Translations under genes and position numbers: made by a program
Assembly (NCBI RefSeq): GCF_037442045.1
Contig: NZ_JBBIRC010000020.1
Location: 1-26,005 of the forward strand
From: Ferroplasma sp037442045
GTDB taxonomy: Archaea; Thermoplasmatota; Thermoplasmata; Thermoplasmatales; Thermoplasmataceae
Direction: 5' to 3'
Length of the DNA: 26,005 nucleotides
The notes under the pieces: generated by a model
Database searches by the model: none
Told to the model about the DNA's origin: nothing
The model's input: only the letters and a program-made list of their open reading frames with translations
In this document: positions 16,297 through 23,609 of the stretch, one piece after another
Layout: every line of letters starts with the position of its first letter
Position numbering within the stretch: the first letter of the stretch is position 1

Positions 16297-17573
16297 GATT
16301 TTATAACCTTTTTTGAATAAACTATATCGGGAGGTTTTGCAAATACTATTATCAGCAATCCAGATAAAACTATTATAGCTGAAAGTATGAAATCAAAAGA
16401 ATAACTGATATCAAATGCTATGAAGCCTGATAAACCTGCACCAATTATTTGGCCAACACCATTTAATGAGTTATAATAGCCAATTACTTTTCCCCGTATG
16501 TTGGCAGTGGCCATATTGGAAATGCTTGTAATTTCACTGATGCTGATGAAGCTCCAGAGAGCTCCAAAGACGCCATACATTATGATAAAGAGCAAAAGAT
16601 AGCCTGCAGTATCAAATACAAAGAATGAAAGTATGCCCATGGCCAGAAAAAGAACTATTCTTATGAATGTAAATATTGAAAGCATCCTGTTTGACCCTAT
16701 ATAATTAATGAATTTTCCCGCAGGTATAAATGTAGCAGCTGAGAATAAGCTATTAAGCAAATACATAATATAAATATCATTTTCGCTTGCATTCATTTTC
16801 TTGATGACAAATACAGGATATGGTACAAAAAACAGCTGAAAACCCATCATCAGGATCAGTGTTGTTATTAAATACAGCCTTAAATGATCAGGTATCTTAA
16901 TTTTATTTTCCTTTCCCGGTATATGAATAATATGCGTTGGGAAATATCTAATTCTTTCAATAACATGCGTGGCAAATATAAACCCAATCTTCTGCCTCTT
17001 TATTTGCTTGCTTGGCTCTTTTAAAACAATTATTGAAATAATTCCAGCAGCCAGGTAAAACCCTGCTGCAATGACATAGAGGTCCGGCATTAATTCACGC
17101 CCCATGCCTGAAAAGAATGTTAATATCAGAACACCAGCGGCAAGGCCAAGCACTGTTCCAATGGCACTGTAACTGTTGAATTTTCCCATTACCTTTGACC
17201 ATGACGATTTGTCAGAATTTTCAAGTATGAGCAATGTGGAAACAGGCACACTGGCCATTGCCACTATCTGAAACAGAATAAGCATGGTGATGTAAGAGGG
17301 CATAGTATGTACCATTAACACCATAAGAAGGGATAAAAATGCGCCTACAAAACCAATAACAATGAATATTTTTCTTCTTTTTATTTTATCCGAAAGGTTT
17401 CCCCAGAATATCAGTGCAGGAACGGACGCAACAGAGGCAATGGAAGAAACAAGGCCCACGTACTCAACGTTGCTTTTCAGGTAAAATACTATAAATAAGG
17501 GAATTAAAGGTGTTGTTAATCCCGCAGCAATGTTAGAAAAAATATAGCCAATGAACCATTTATTGTCCGTCAA
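16287..17573 (-). CDS. Major facilitator superfamily transporter
   Basis: This 428-aa membrane protein has 12 predicted helices in two halves. MFS motif A is GNLSDKIKRRK (58-68) between helices 2 and 3, and a related loop, PAGKFINYIGSNRM, appears in the second half. The central cytoplasmic loop is rich in Lys/Arg/His (about 190-225). The substrate is unknown; the family includes drug, sugar and organic-acid carriers. The start is TTG at 17573. No in-frame ATG is near, and a TATA-like box at 17595-17606 is correctly placed. It converges on the GT2 gene and diverges from the XPD gene. Confidence 0.87.
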   Translation of the reverse strand: MTDNKWFIGYIFSNIAAGLTTPLIPLFIVFYLKSNVEYVGLVSSIASVASVPALIFWGNLSDKIKRRKIFIVIGFVGAFLSLLMVLMVHTMPSYITMLILFQIVAMASVPVSTLLILENSDKSSWSKVMGKFNSYSAIGTVLGLAAGVLILTFFSGMGRELMPDLYVIAAGFYLAAGIISIIVLKEPSKQIKRQKIGFIFATHVIERIRYFPTHIIHIPGKENKIKIPDHLRLYLITTLILMMGFQLFFVPYPVFVIKKMNASENDIYIMYLLNSLFSAATFIPAGKFINYIGSNRMLSIFTFIRIVLFLAMGILSFFVFDTAGYLLLFIIMYGVFGALWSFISISEITSISNMATANIRGKVIGYYNSLNGVGQIIGAGLSGFIAFDISYSFDFILSAIIVLSGLLIIVFAKPPDIVYSKKVIKSQS

Positions 17574-17594
17574 ATCACTTAAGCCACGTAAGTA

Positions 17595-17606
17595 AATAAA
17601 TATATA
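17595..17606 (-). promoter_or_regulatory. TATA-like promoter of the MFS gene
   Basis: TATATATTTATT on the minus strand, 22-33 bases before the TTG start at 17573. Confidence 0.5.
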
Positions 17607-17671
17607 TTTATTTTCCGTTTTGGATTAAATATGTGAAAATATTAAAACATAATTTCTGCATAAATGAATAG

Positions 17672-17681
17672 ATAATTATAC
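17672..17681 (+). promoter_or_regulatory. TATA-like promoter of the XPD gene
   Basis: ATAATTATAC lies 20-29 bases before the ATG at 17701; no Shine-Dalgarno is present. Confidence 0.5.
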
Positions 17682-17700
17682 AATTTAACAATACAAATTA

Positions 17701-19566
17701 ATGGAAAAGTTCACTCCCAGGGAATGGCAGGATGCACTGATAAGCACTGTATCAAAAAACCTGGAGGAAAAGAATAAGGTAGCAATAGAAGCACCTACAG
17801 GATCAGGGAAAACCAGTTTTGTTCTATATCTAGCTTTTATAACAGGCAAGAAATTAATATATTTAACCAGAACACATAATGAGTTTACAAGGCTTTATGA
17901 GGATAACCAGAAATATTTTAATTTGCCGGTATTATACATGTTTGGGAAAAGCAAACTATGTCCTTTAAAGGAAAGATGGTATGAATCTGAGGATGATGGG
18001 CAGAAAAATGTATGCAAGGGCTGCCCATTGAAGGAAAAAACAATAAAGCTCGATTTAAAAAATATACATTCTCCTGAAATTTTTCTTCAGGACATGGAGG
18101 AAGATTCTACTGATAAAATCAGAAAGGATGTAAATTCCCGGGCACTTGCAAGGGATACTAAAGGAGAGCTTGTTGCAATAGACAAGGATAAAATGGTTTC
18201 ATACTGCCCATATTACTCCGCAAGGTCAAGCATGCCTGAGGCACAGGTCATAGCAATGACCTACAATTATTTATTAAATCCATCAATAAGGTTCAATGTC
18301 TTTCACGGTACAGAGGGAGAGGAAATGCTGGATCTCAATGATTCTTATATAATTTTTGATGAAGCACATAATCTTGATTCAGTAATAGAAAATTTTGGAA
18401 GAAATTTAAGCATAAAAACAGTGGAAAAAGCTTTAGATTCCCTTGTAAAAGAATTTCCACTGGACAAATACAATAACTATGAAAGGGTCGAAGCAAACCT
18501 GATTCTTGAAAAGCTTTTAACAAATATGAGCTCTACAAAGCCAACAAATGATTTAAAGGAATTTAAATTCTCCAATGATTTTATATCAAAGATGGAGAAC
18601 CTTGAATCGATAAACACATTCAGTGAAGAATTTGAAGAACGGAATGAAAAGCGGGCAGTAAAAAAGAGGACAAGAAATTATCTTGAAAATGTTTATAATT
18701 TCCTTTATGACTACCAGAGAATTGAAAATGGAAATATATACTCATTTGCCAGCAACACGGAAAAAAAGGATTTAAAACTTAAATTAATGTACTATGATAC
18801 TTCAAATTACTTTTCATTTTTAAAGGGCAGTGGAGTTATATTCATGTCAGGCACAATGCCTTCAGAAGACCATATTTCCAAGGTATGGAACATGGATGAC
18901 GTACTTTATTTAAGGGTCGATAGCATATTCAAAAACGCTGGCGGCATAAAAAATTATAACGCTGTCAGGGGTTATACAACGCTTGGAAGATACAGGCAAA
19001 ATATAGAAGAATGGGCAAATATGCTGAAGAAATATATGGAATTTTCCCTTAATGTATACTCAAAATCAGAGAAAAGCGTTCTTGTTGCAGTGCCATCATA
19101 CAAAATCCTTTTTGGTGATGATTATACAAAGGTTCCTGGAATTGCAAGTTTTTTGCCGGACAGCATGAGAAGTAAATGCGTATTTGAGAACAAAAGAATT
19201 TCATATTCAACTATAGAAAGAATGGCAAATGAAGATAAAATAATGATATTTTCAGTTCATGGGGGAAAGCTGCTGGAAGGCATACAGCTTGTGAGCCACG
19301 GTGAGAGCCTTATAAGCGACGTTATAATCGCAGGATTGCCTTTAACGCCATTGGACGATTACAGAAAAGACAAAATAAAATATCTTGAAAGAATATTAAA
19401 TAAAAATGCATATAATCTTCTTTACTATGAATATGCACTTATAAAAGTAAAGCAGGCTGCAGGCCGTTCTACAAGGTCTCCGGAAGACCATGCAAGCATA
19501 TGGCTGTGCGATGACCGTTTTCAGGAACCTTTCTGGCAACATAATTTACTGTCAAATGAAAAATAA
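17701..19566 (+). CDS. xpd: XPD/Rad3-type DNA helicase with Fe-S cluster
   Basis: This 621-aa superfamily 2 helicase translocates 5'-3' and is linked to nucleotide excision repair. Walker A is APTGSGKT (31-38) and Walker B is DEAH (220-223). The four Fe-S ligands are C87 (LCPLKERW), C105 and C108 (CKGC), and C169 (CPYYSAR), the last being the counterpart of the conserved CPY cysteine. SGTMPSE marks motif III/IV (about 387), and QAAGRSTRSPEDHA (about 589-602) is motif VI. The stretch between C108 and C169 (60 residues) is longer than I would expect for Sulfolobus-type XPD. Both helicase domains are complete, so it should be active. It is monocistronic with its own TATA box; the next gene starts 31 bases later behind its own AT box. 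Confidence 0.94.
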   Translation: MEKFTPREWQDALISTVSKNLEEKNKVAIEAPTGSGKTSFVLYLAFITGKKLIYLTRTHNEFTRLYEDNQKYFNLPVLYMFGKSKLCPLKERWYESEDDGQKNVCKGCPLKEKTIKLDLKNIHSPEIFLQDMEEDSTDKIRKDVNSRALARDTKGELVAIDKDKMVSYCPYYSARSSMPEAQVIAMTYNYLLNPSIRFNVFHGTEGEEMLDLNDSYIIFDEAHNLDSVIENFGRNLSIKTVEKALDSLVKEFPLDKYNNYERVEANLILEKLLTNMSSTKPTNDLKEFKFSNDFISKMENLESINTFSEEFEERNEKRAVKKRTRNYLENVYNFLYDYQRIENGNIYSFASNTEKKDLKLKLMYYDTSNYFSFLKGSGVIFMSGTMPSEDHISKVWNMDDVLYLRVDSIFKNAGGIKNYNAVRGYTTLGRYRQNIEEWANMLKKYMEFSLNVYSKSEKSVLVAVPSYKILFGDDYTKVPGIASFLPDSMRSKCVFENKRISYSTIERMANEDKIMIFSVHGGKLLEGIQLVSHGESLISDVIIAGLPLTPLDDYRKDKIKYLERILNKNAYNLLYYEYALIKVKQAAGRSTRSPEDHASIWLCDDRFQEPFWQHNLLSNEK

Positions 19567-19596
19567 AAGTTATAAGCTATATTTATATCTATTATC

Positions 19597-19992
19597 ATGG
19601 CTGTTGTAATAGAATCAACATTAAAAACAGAAAAATTGGTTAAACCCACGAATCCAGATGCCTCAAATTTTTACTTGCCTGTCAGGTCCCTGAAGTTTTC
19701 TGGGAAACTTGGAATCAGCAATGAAATTGAAATGGATGGAAGAATCTTAAAGGTCACAGGAAAAGAGGATTACTTGAATACAGAAGATCTTGCCAACCTT
19801 GAAGGCACTGCAGTAAGACTTTATTTAATGCCAGCAGGCTGCGGGCCAAACGATGGTGTTTTCTTTTCTCGGAATGCCTATAAACTGCTCGATTCATATT
19901 CTGTAATGCCCGATAAATATGAAATCAGGCTCGAAATCTTTAGCATAGGTGAAAAAACAGTAGAAGAAGATCTGGAAATTAAGCAACAATGA
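19597..19992 (+). CDS. Conserved-looking hypothetical protein, 131 aa
   Basis: I do not recognise this protein. It is soluble, with no signal peptide or membrane segment. The middle (about 29-80) looks beta-rich, and a lone cysteine lies in LMPAGCGPNDGVFF (about 76-89). The tail (about 110-131) is acidic and likely helical. Codon use and composition match the neighbours, and the frame starts cleanly at an ATG with an AT-rich TATAAG-type box about 20-26 bases ahead (19571-19577), so I consider it real. It follows the XPD gene by 31 bases in the same direction, so a shared transcript is possible. A link to DNA repair would be guesswork. Confidence 0.7.
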   Translation: MAVVIESTLKTEKLVKPTNPDASNFYLPVRSLKFSGKLGISNEIEMDGRILKVTGKEDYLNTEDLANLEGTAVRLYLMPAGCGPNDGVFFSRNAYKLLDSYSVMPDKYEIRLEIFSIGEKTVEEDLEIKQQ

Positions 19993-20106
19993 ATATGCAA
20001 AATCATAAAATATTTATTTGAATGTGTATTGTCATAAATGCAATTCTTGCTTTTCAGGAGTTTTGAAAGGAAAATGTTAAAAGCAAAAATGCAATAACCA
20101 GAATAA

Positions 20107-20179
20107 GCCGCCATAGCTCAGTTGGTAGAGCACTCGGCTGTTAACCGAGCGGTCGTCGGTTCAAGCCCGACTGACGGCG
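20107..20179 (+). tRNA. tRNA-Asn (GTT)
   Basis: A complete cloverleaf of 73 bases: acceptor GCCGCCA with TGACGGC, D-stem GCTC/GAGC, anticodon stem CTCGG/CCGAG around loop CTGTTAA (anticodon GTT), T-stem GTCGG/CCGAC with loop TTCAAGC, and discriminator G. The acceptor stem has one mismatch, C5 opposite A68. There is no intron and no encoded CCA. Confidence 0.95.
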
Positions 20180-20182
20180 TAA

Positions 20183-20256
20183 GGGGTTGTAGCTCAGCTA
20201 GGTAGAGCGCCTGGCTCATAACCAGGTGGTCGTCGGTTCAAACCCGGCCAGCCCCA
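20183..20256 (+). tRNA. tRNA with CAT anticodon (elongator Met or Ile2)
   Basis: A complete 74-base cloverleaf: acceptor GGGGTTG/CAGCCCC, D-stem GCTC/GAGC, anticodon stem CCTGG/CCAGG with loop CTCATAA, T-stem GTCGG/CCGGC, discriminator A. It lacks the three consecutive G-C pairs at the base of the anticodon stem expected of an initiator. It is therefore an elongator tRNA-Met or an AUA-reading tRNA-Ile whose C34 is modified (agmatidine in archaea); the sequence alone does not decide. It follows tRNA-Asn by 3 bases, so the two share a transcript. Confidence 0.93.
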
Positions 20257-21258
20257 CTGATTGATTTATCATAACTTATCAAATTCTGAATATTCCATAT
20301 TTTTGATTTCAAACCTTTATAAGAAGAGTATACCTCTCTATACCATTCATTGTTTATAATATACAAATAATACTTTGCTTTTATCTTTATATTGCCTTTT
20401 TAAAGTATGTAGCTAATATAAGAATTTATATTCTCCTTTTATGTCCATGCTTAAGAATTTCTTAGTTTTAATACCAGTTCTGATGCTAAAGATGATAATA
20501 GGAAAATAAAATATTCTTTAATCCTAGGAATTCTACAACATGCCACTGAAACTCCATAGAGATATGATTCTAACATTACAACTCTATACCTTTTCTACTC
20601 TGAAATACATTTAAATTATCTTTGTTTTAAAGGGAAATTCTCTGATCTGATTTTTTAAGTTTAATTTCCTCTCTGCTGCCTTTAATGTTCCATTCCTGTA
20701 TGTTTTCCTTCTTTTCTATTTTGCAGAAAAGTATATATTATTTTATTCACTGTTTCTAATTGGCCCTGCATTTTTATTACCTCCTAATCTTGATTATGTA
20801 AGACCTTATCAATCTTACAGCAAATTACTTACATTACCATGAAATAATAATAGAGTCATTACCATATTTTATAGCATATATCATAATTAACATGATTATT
20901 GACTCCACTGGGAAAAGCATATCTTTCCCTGAATTAATAAGAGCAATAGAGGATTGAATAACTAAGTATTACAATAACATGAAAATTCTTGATCTATCCA
21001 AAATATAGTTATAATTTAAAGGATTGGCATTTCATTAAGGGAATGTCTTACATACATAGATAATGTTATATGTTTTTATATAAATATCTTTGAAATCAAT
21101 GTTATTTTTATTATTGTTTTAAGTTAACTGGATTATTTTTGCAATTATAATTGCTTAACTGTTCCTGATTAGCACGCATGAGTGATTAAAATTAAATTGC
21201 AATATAAGCATAATATTTTTGCCAGTATTTAAATTGGGAACAGGTATGTTATATTAAT
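20257..21258. other. AT-rich gene-free region after the tRNA pair, with gene scraps
   Basis: All six frames are broken. Short open segments exist: a 29-codon minus-strand frame with a strong SD (20682-20771), a roughly 41-codon minus-strand frame beginning MLESYLYGVSVACC (around 20561-20440), and a plus-strand segment of about 45 codons ending NMIIDSTGKSISFPELIRAIED (around 20800-20957). None matches a family I can name with confidence. The 15-base direct repeat AAATATTCTTTAATC occurs at 20509-20523 and 21289-21303. The region reads like a graveyard of old mobile or accessory DNA next to tRNA genes. Confidence 0.45.
20682..20771 (-). CDS. Possible 29-aa mini-protein or start of a decayed gene
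   Basis: On the minus strand GGAGGT (20779-20784) lies 7 bases before an ATG (20771). The frame encodes MQGQLETVNKIIYTFLQNRK and stops after 29 codons. A different frame over its last third continues as TYRNGTLKAAERKLNLKNQI, which looks helix-rich and basic with a G-x-L-x-x-AA pattern reminiscent of helix-turn-helix segments. A single frameshift in a gene of about 55 codons would explain both. Whether it is a functional small peptide or a pseudogene cannot be decided here. Confidence 0.3.
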   Translation of the reverse strand: MQGQLETVNKIIYTFLQNRKEGKHTGMEH

Positions 21259-21278
21259 ATTACTATTAACATATAAGG
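21259..21278 (+). promoter_or_regulatory. Candidate operator of the YeeE/YedE transporter operon
   Basis: ATTACTATTAACATATAAGG matches 17 of 20 bases of 23997-24016, upstream of the DsrE-like gene. It is also the right part of a dyad: TATGTTA at 21245-21251 and TAACATA at 21267-21273. It ends 5 bases before the TATA-like box at 21284. A site for the neighbouring Bat-type regulator is inferred. Confidence 0.5.
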
Positions 21279-21283
21279 CTGCG

Positions 21284-21293
21284 TATTTAAATA
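21284..21293 (+). promoter_or_regulatory. TATA-like promoter of the transporter operon
   Basis: TATTTAAATA lies 51-60 bases before the ATG at 21344. Transcription would start near 21315-21320 and leave a short leader that contains a GGAAGTGA Shine-Dalgarno (21331-21338), unlike the leaderless genes elsewhere. Confidence 0.5.
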
Positions 21294-21343
21294 TTCTTTA
21301 ATCATTATTCTAATTAGTATAACGAATTACGGAAGTGAATACA

Positions 21344-22558
21344 ATGATAAGCGTAACTGCATGGGAATGGATAGGAATATTCATAGGAATAGTAATAGGT
21401 GGACTTGCTGAAGCATGGGGAATTTCAAACCCGGAAGTCTTGATAAGGCTTGGAAGATGGAAGGATCGTTTGTTTGTAGGATGTATTGCAATAGCTATAG
21501 GCGCTGGGGCACTGGCATTATACGGCCTTGCTGCACTTGGAATCGGTTTCCACTGGGGAATAAAGCCTGATTATGTATTCGGCGTTGCACTTGGCGCAGC
21601 CATATTTGGAACAGGAATTGCAATATCAGGATATGTTCCGGGGACAATATGGATGGCTCTTGGTGAGGGAAGAAGAGATGCTTTATGGGCACTTTTTGGC
21701 GGATTGCTGGGAGCCGCATCATGGACAGTAATATACCAGACATCATTTGGGCAGTGGCTTGTAACATATGATAACTTTGGCCAGATATATTTTGGCGGAA
21801 AAGTGGATACAGACCTTACCGTTGGCTTTGGAATTGCAATAGCATGGGCAATAATAATGTTTGGAATATCATACCTTCTTCCAAGGTACAAAGGCGGAAA
21901 GAGCTGTGCATATAACTCATTGCACAAACTCACAAAGCTTGATCCTGAAGAAGAAAACCAGTATGTTGAAACAGCAGGAATGCTTCTTTCTGGAGCATCC
22001 ATGCCCTTAGGCAAAAACAATTTGCCTGAGAAAGTAAATTACCACTGGACTGTTTCATCAAAACTATTCGGCGTTGTAATGATGTCCGTTGGAATAATAA
22101 TCGGTTTAATGGTTGTTCTTGATATGTTTTTGCACCAGATATTTGGTGAATCAACAACATTTTCATGGATCGTTGCATATTTATGGCTTCCAGCAGGAGT
22201 ATGGAAATACAGTACTCTTACAGTGCATACTATTGGATGGGAACCTTTCAGTGATATAGGAACATTATTTGGAGCTTTCCTTGCATCAATATTCTTCACA
22301 AGAAGATTTCAGTCATTTAACAATGTAATACCACCTTCATGGGAATCCAGATTTGGAAACAGCCAGATTAAAAGGGGAGCCGGAGCATTCTCAGGTGCAT
22401 ATTTAATGTTACTGGGGGCAAGAATGGCAGATGGATGTGCATCAGGCCATATATTAAGCGGTGATCTGCAAATGGCAGTAAGCAGTTTAGAGTTCTTTAT
22501 AATAGTAATGATATTCCTGCTGCTTGTTTCATATATAATATACAGGAAGGTGAAATAA
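21344..22558 (+). CDS. YeeE/YedE-family transporter (sulfur compound/thiosulfate uptake-like)
   Basis: This 404-aa membrane protein has about 9-10 helices and the duplicated YeeE/YedE (DUF395, TsuA-like) architecture. The C-terminal repeat keeps the signature MADGCASGHILSG with Cys365. The N-terminal counterpart reads ISGYVPGTIW, with Val98 where family members usually carry Cys; another Cys (C47) lies in LFVGCIAIAIG. The family imports thiosulfate or other sulfur compounds, passing them between conserved cysteines, so losing one may change substrate or mechanism. The ATG at 21344 is preferred over the GTG at 21335 because GGAAGTGA sits 5 bases upstream of it and overlaps the GTG. The next gene starts immediately after its stop. 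A sulfur role is supported by the nearby DsrE-like gene. Confidence 0.88.
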   Translation: MISVTAWEWIGIFIGIVIGGLAEAWGISNPEVLIRLGRWKDRLFVGCIAIAIGAGALALYGLAALGIGFHWGIKPDYVFGVALGAAIFGTGIAISGYVPGTIWMALGEGRRDALWALFGGLLGAASWTVIYQTSFGQWLVTYDNFGQIYFGGKVDTDLTVGFGIAIAWAIIMFGISYLLPRYKGGKSCAYNSLHKLTKLDPEEENQYVETAGMLLSGASMPLGKNNLPEKVNYHWTVSSKLFGVVMMSVGIIIGLMVVLDMFLHQIFGESTTFSWIVAYLWLPAGVWKYSTLTVHTIGWEPFSDIGTLFGAFLASIFFTRRFQSFNNVIPPSWESRFGNSQIKRGAGAFSGAYLMLLGARMADGCASGHILSGDLQMAVSSLEFFIIVMIFLLLVSYIIYRKVK

Positions 22559-22849
22559 ATGGAAAACAGATTAAACGAAAAGGACGAAATAAAACTCAAT
22601 GAAGAGAGTAGGGAGAGCAAAGAACCTGAGAAAAAAAGCGAATCTGGTGTAAAGGCATTTATTATTATAATGACCGGAATCATAATAATAACAGCCGCTT
22701 TGACATCTGGAACATACAGTGGATATGATCCATCATCATACTCCGTTTCAATAACTGGATTCTTTGTCATAGTAACTATAGTCATGACATCATTGTGGTA
22801 CAGAACAAAATATAACAATTATGCATACAAACCGAAGAACAAAAAATAA
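22559..22849 (+). CDS. Small two-helix membrane protein coupled to the sulfur transporter
   Basis: I do not recognise this 96-aa protein. Residues 1-30 are hydrophilic and rich in Glu/Lys (possible coiled coil or disordered tail). Two hydrophobic segments follow, about 33-50 (AFIIIMTGIIIITAALT) and 64-80, linked by a Gly/Tyr/Ser loop (TSGTYSGYDPSSYS). A short basic tail ends the protein (YKPKNKK). The ATG follows the transporter stop with no gap, and GGAAGGTGA (22545-22553) inside the transporter's last codons is a good SD, so co-translation is likely. It may be an accessory subunit of the transporter. A T-rich tract right after the stop (22851-22860) may end the transcript. Confidence 0.75.
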   Translation: MENRLNEKDEIKLNEESRESKEPEKKSESGVKAFIIIMTGIIIITAALTSGTYSGYDPSSYSVSITGFFVIVTIVMTSLWYRTKYNNYAYKPKNKK

Positions 22850-22860
22850 ATTTTTTATTT
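22850..22860 (+). terminator. Oligo-T terminator of the transporter operon
   Basis: TTTTTTATTT follows the stop codon of the small membrane protein directly. Archaeal RNA polymerase commonly stops in such tracts. No hairpin is evident. Confidence 0.4.
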
Positions 22861-22936
22861 CTTATATATTTTTAATAGTTTTAATGTAGAATGATATTTA
22901 TGGATAATTTTTTTTATCAATTAATAATAAACTTCT

Positions 22937-23566
22937 ATGTCAGAAAAAAATAAGGGGGCAATCATTGTTTTAATTCGTGTATTTAGAACTGACTGTGAAA
23001 TTGTCAATTATATCGATTCACACTTAAAAAATACTACAGTCAAAAATTTAAAAATGATGAATGATTTTACTTTGCATTGCCTGATATTTAACAATGGAGA
23101 TGAAAATACAGATGAAGTTAATGAAATTAAGGCACTGTCTCACAGTTTTTTCAGGGCAGGCAAAAACAGGATGTGGGCAGAATGCAAAAGCTGCACTGCC
23201 TGCAATTTCTTTTCAACCTATAATCTTGTTATTCTTGGAAGCATAGTTACCGGGAATAATGCCGTGCTTTATAGAATTCTGCTGCCTGGAAAAATAGAAC
23301 TTAAAGCTCTTCAGAAAGAACTGGAAAACAATTCAATTAAATATCAAATTGTTGAATATTATTATAAAAATTCCATTGAATTAACTGAAAGAGAAAAATT
23401 TGTGATAAATAAGGTCTATGAAAGCAAATATTTTGAAAAGAAAAGATCATCAACATTAACCGATATAGCAAAATCAATAAATATTTCCCCTTCCAGTTTA
23501 TCGGAGACAATGAGAATTTCATTGAAAAAAATAATTCAAAATTATATTGAGGAAAACTGTGATTAA
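22937..23566 (+). CDS. Bat-type HTH regulator with a C-x2-C-x2-C cluster
   Basis: This 209-aa protein ends in a bacterio-opsin-activator-type HTH (HTH_10): LTEREKFVINKVYESKYFEK then TLTDIAKSINISPSSLSETMR (about 149-193), matching the family's 'L..-Y[FY]-.PR-.-t..-[IL]A..-[IL].-S...E..R' pattern. The N-terminal sensor domain (about 8-140) holds a compact cysteine cluster C83, C86 and C89 in WAECKSCTACNFF, plus C20 and C48. Such clusters bind metal or Fe-S or act as thiol switches. It lies between a sulfur-compound transporter operon and a DsrE-like sulfur-carrier gene, both with a shared upstream motif, so it is the obvious candidate regulator of both (inference). It starts at ATG 22937 with no SD, 87 bases after the transporter operon. 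Confidence 0.82.
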   Translation: MSEKNKGAIIVLIRVFRTDCEIVNYIDSHLKNTTVKNLKMMNDFTLHCLIFNNGDENTDEVNEIKALSHSFFRAGKNRMWAECKSCTACNFFSTYNLVILGSIVTGNNAVLYRILLPGKIELKALQKELENNSIKYQIVEYYYKNSIELTEREKFVINKVYESKYFEKKRSSTLTDIAKSINISPSSLSETMRISLKKIIQNYIEENCD

Positions 23567-23609
23567 TTTATGCAAAATTAAACAATAAATTAAAGAAATA
23601 AAAATAAAT

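Noticed and set aside
20107..20256. tRNA-borne attachment site for the integrase relic
   Set aside because: I find no copy of a tRNA 3' end elsewhere in the window, and the relic is 20 kb away and cut by the window edge.
22309..22818. 169-codon minus-strand frame opposite the transporter operon
   Set aside because: Shadow of the transporter and its coupled small gene, whose motifs and SDs are clear on the plus strand.
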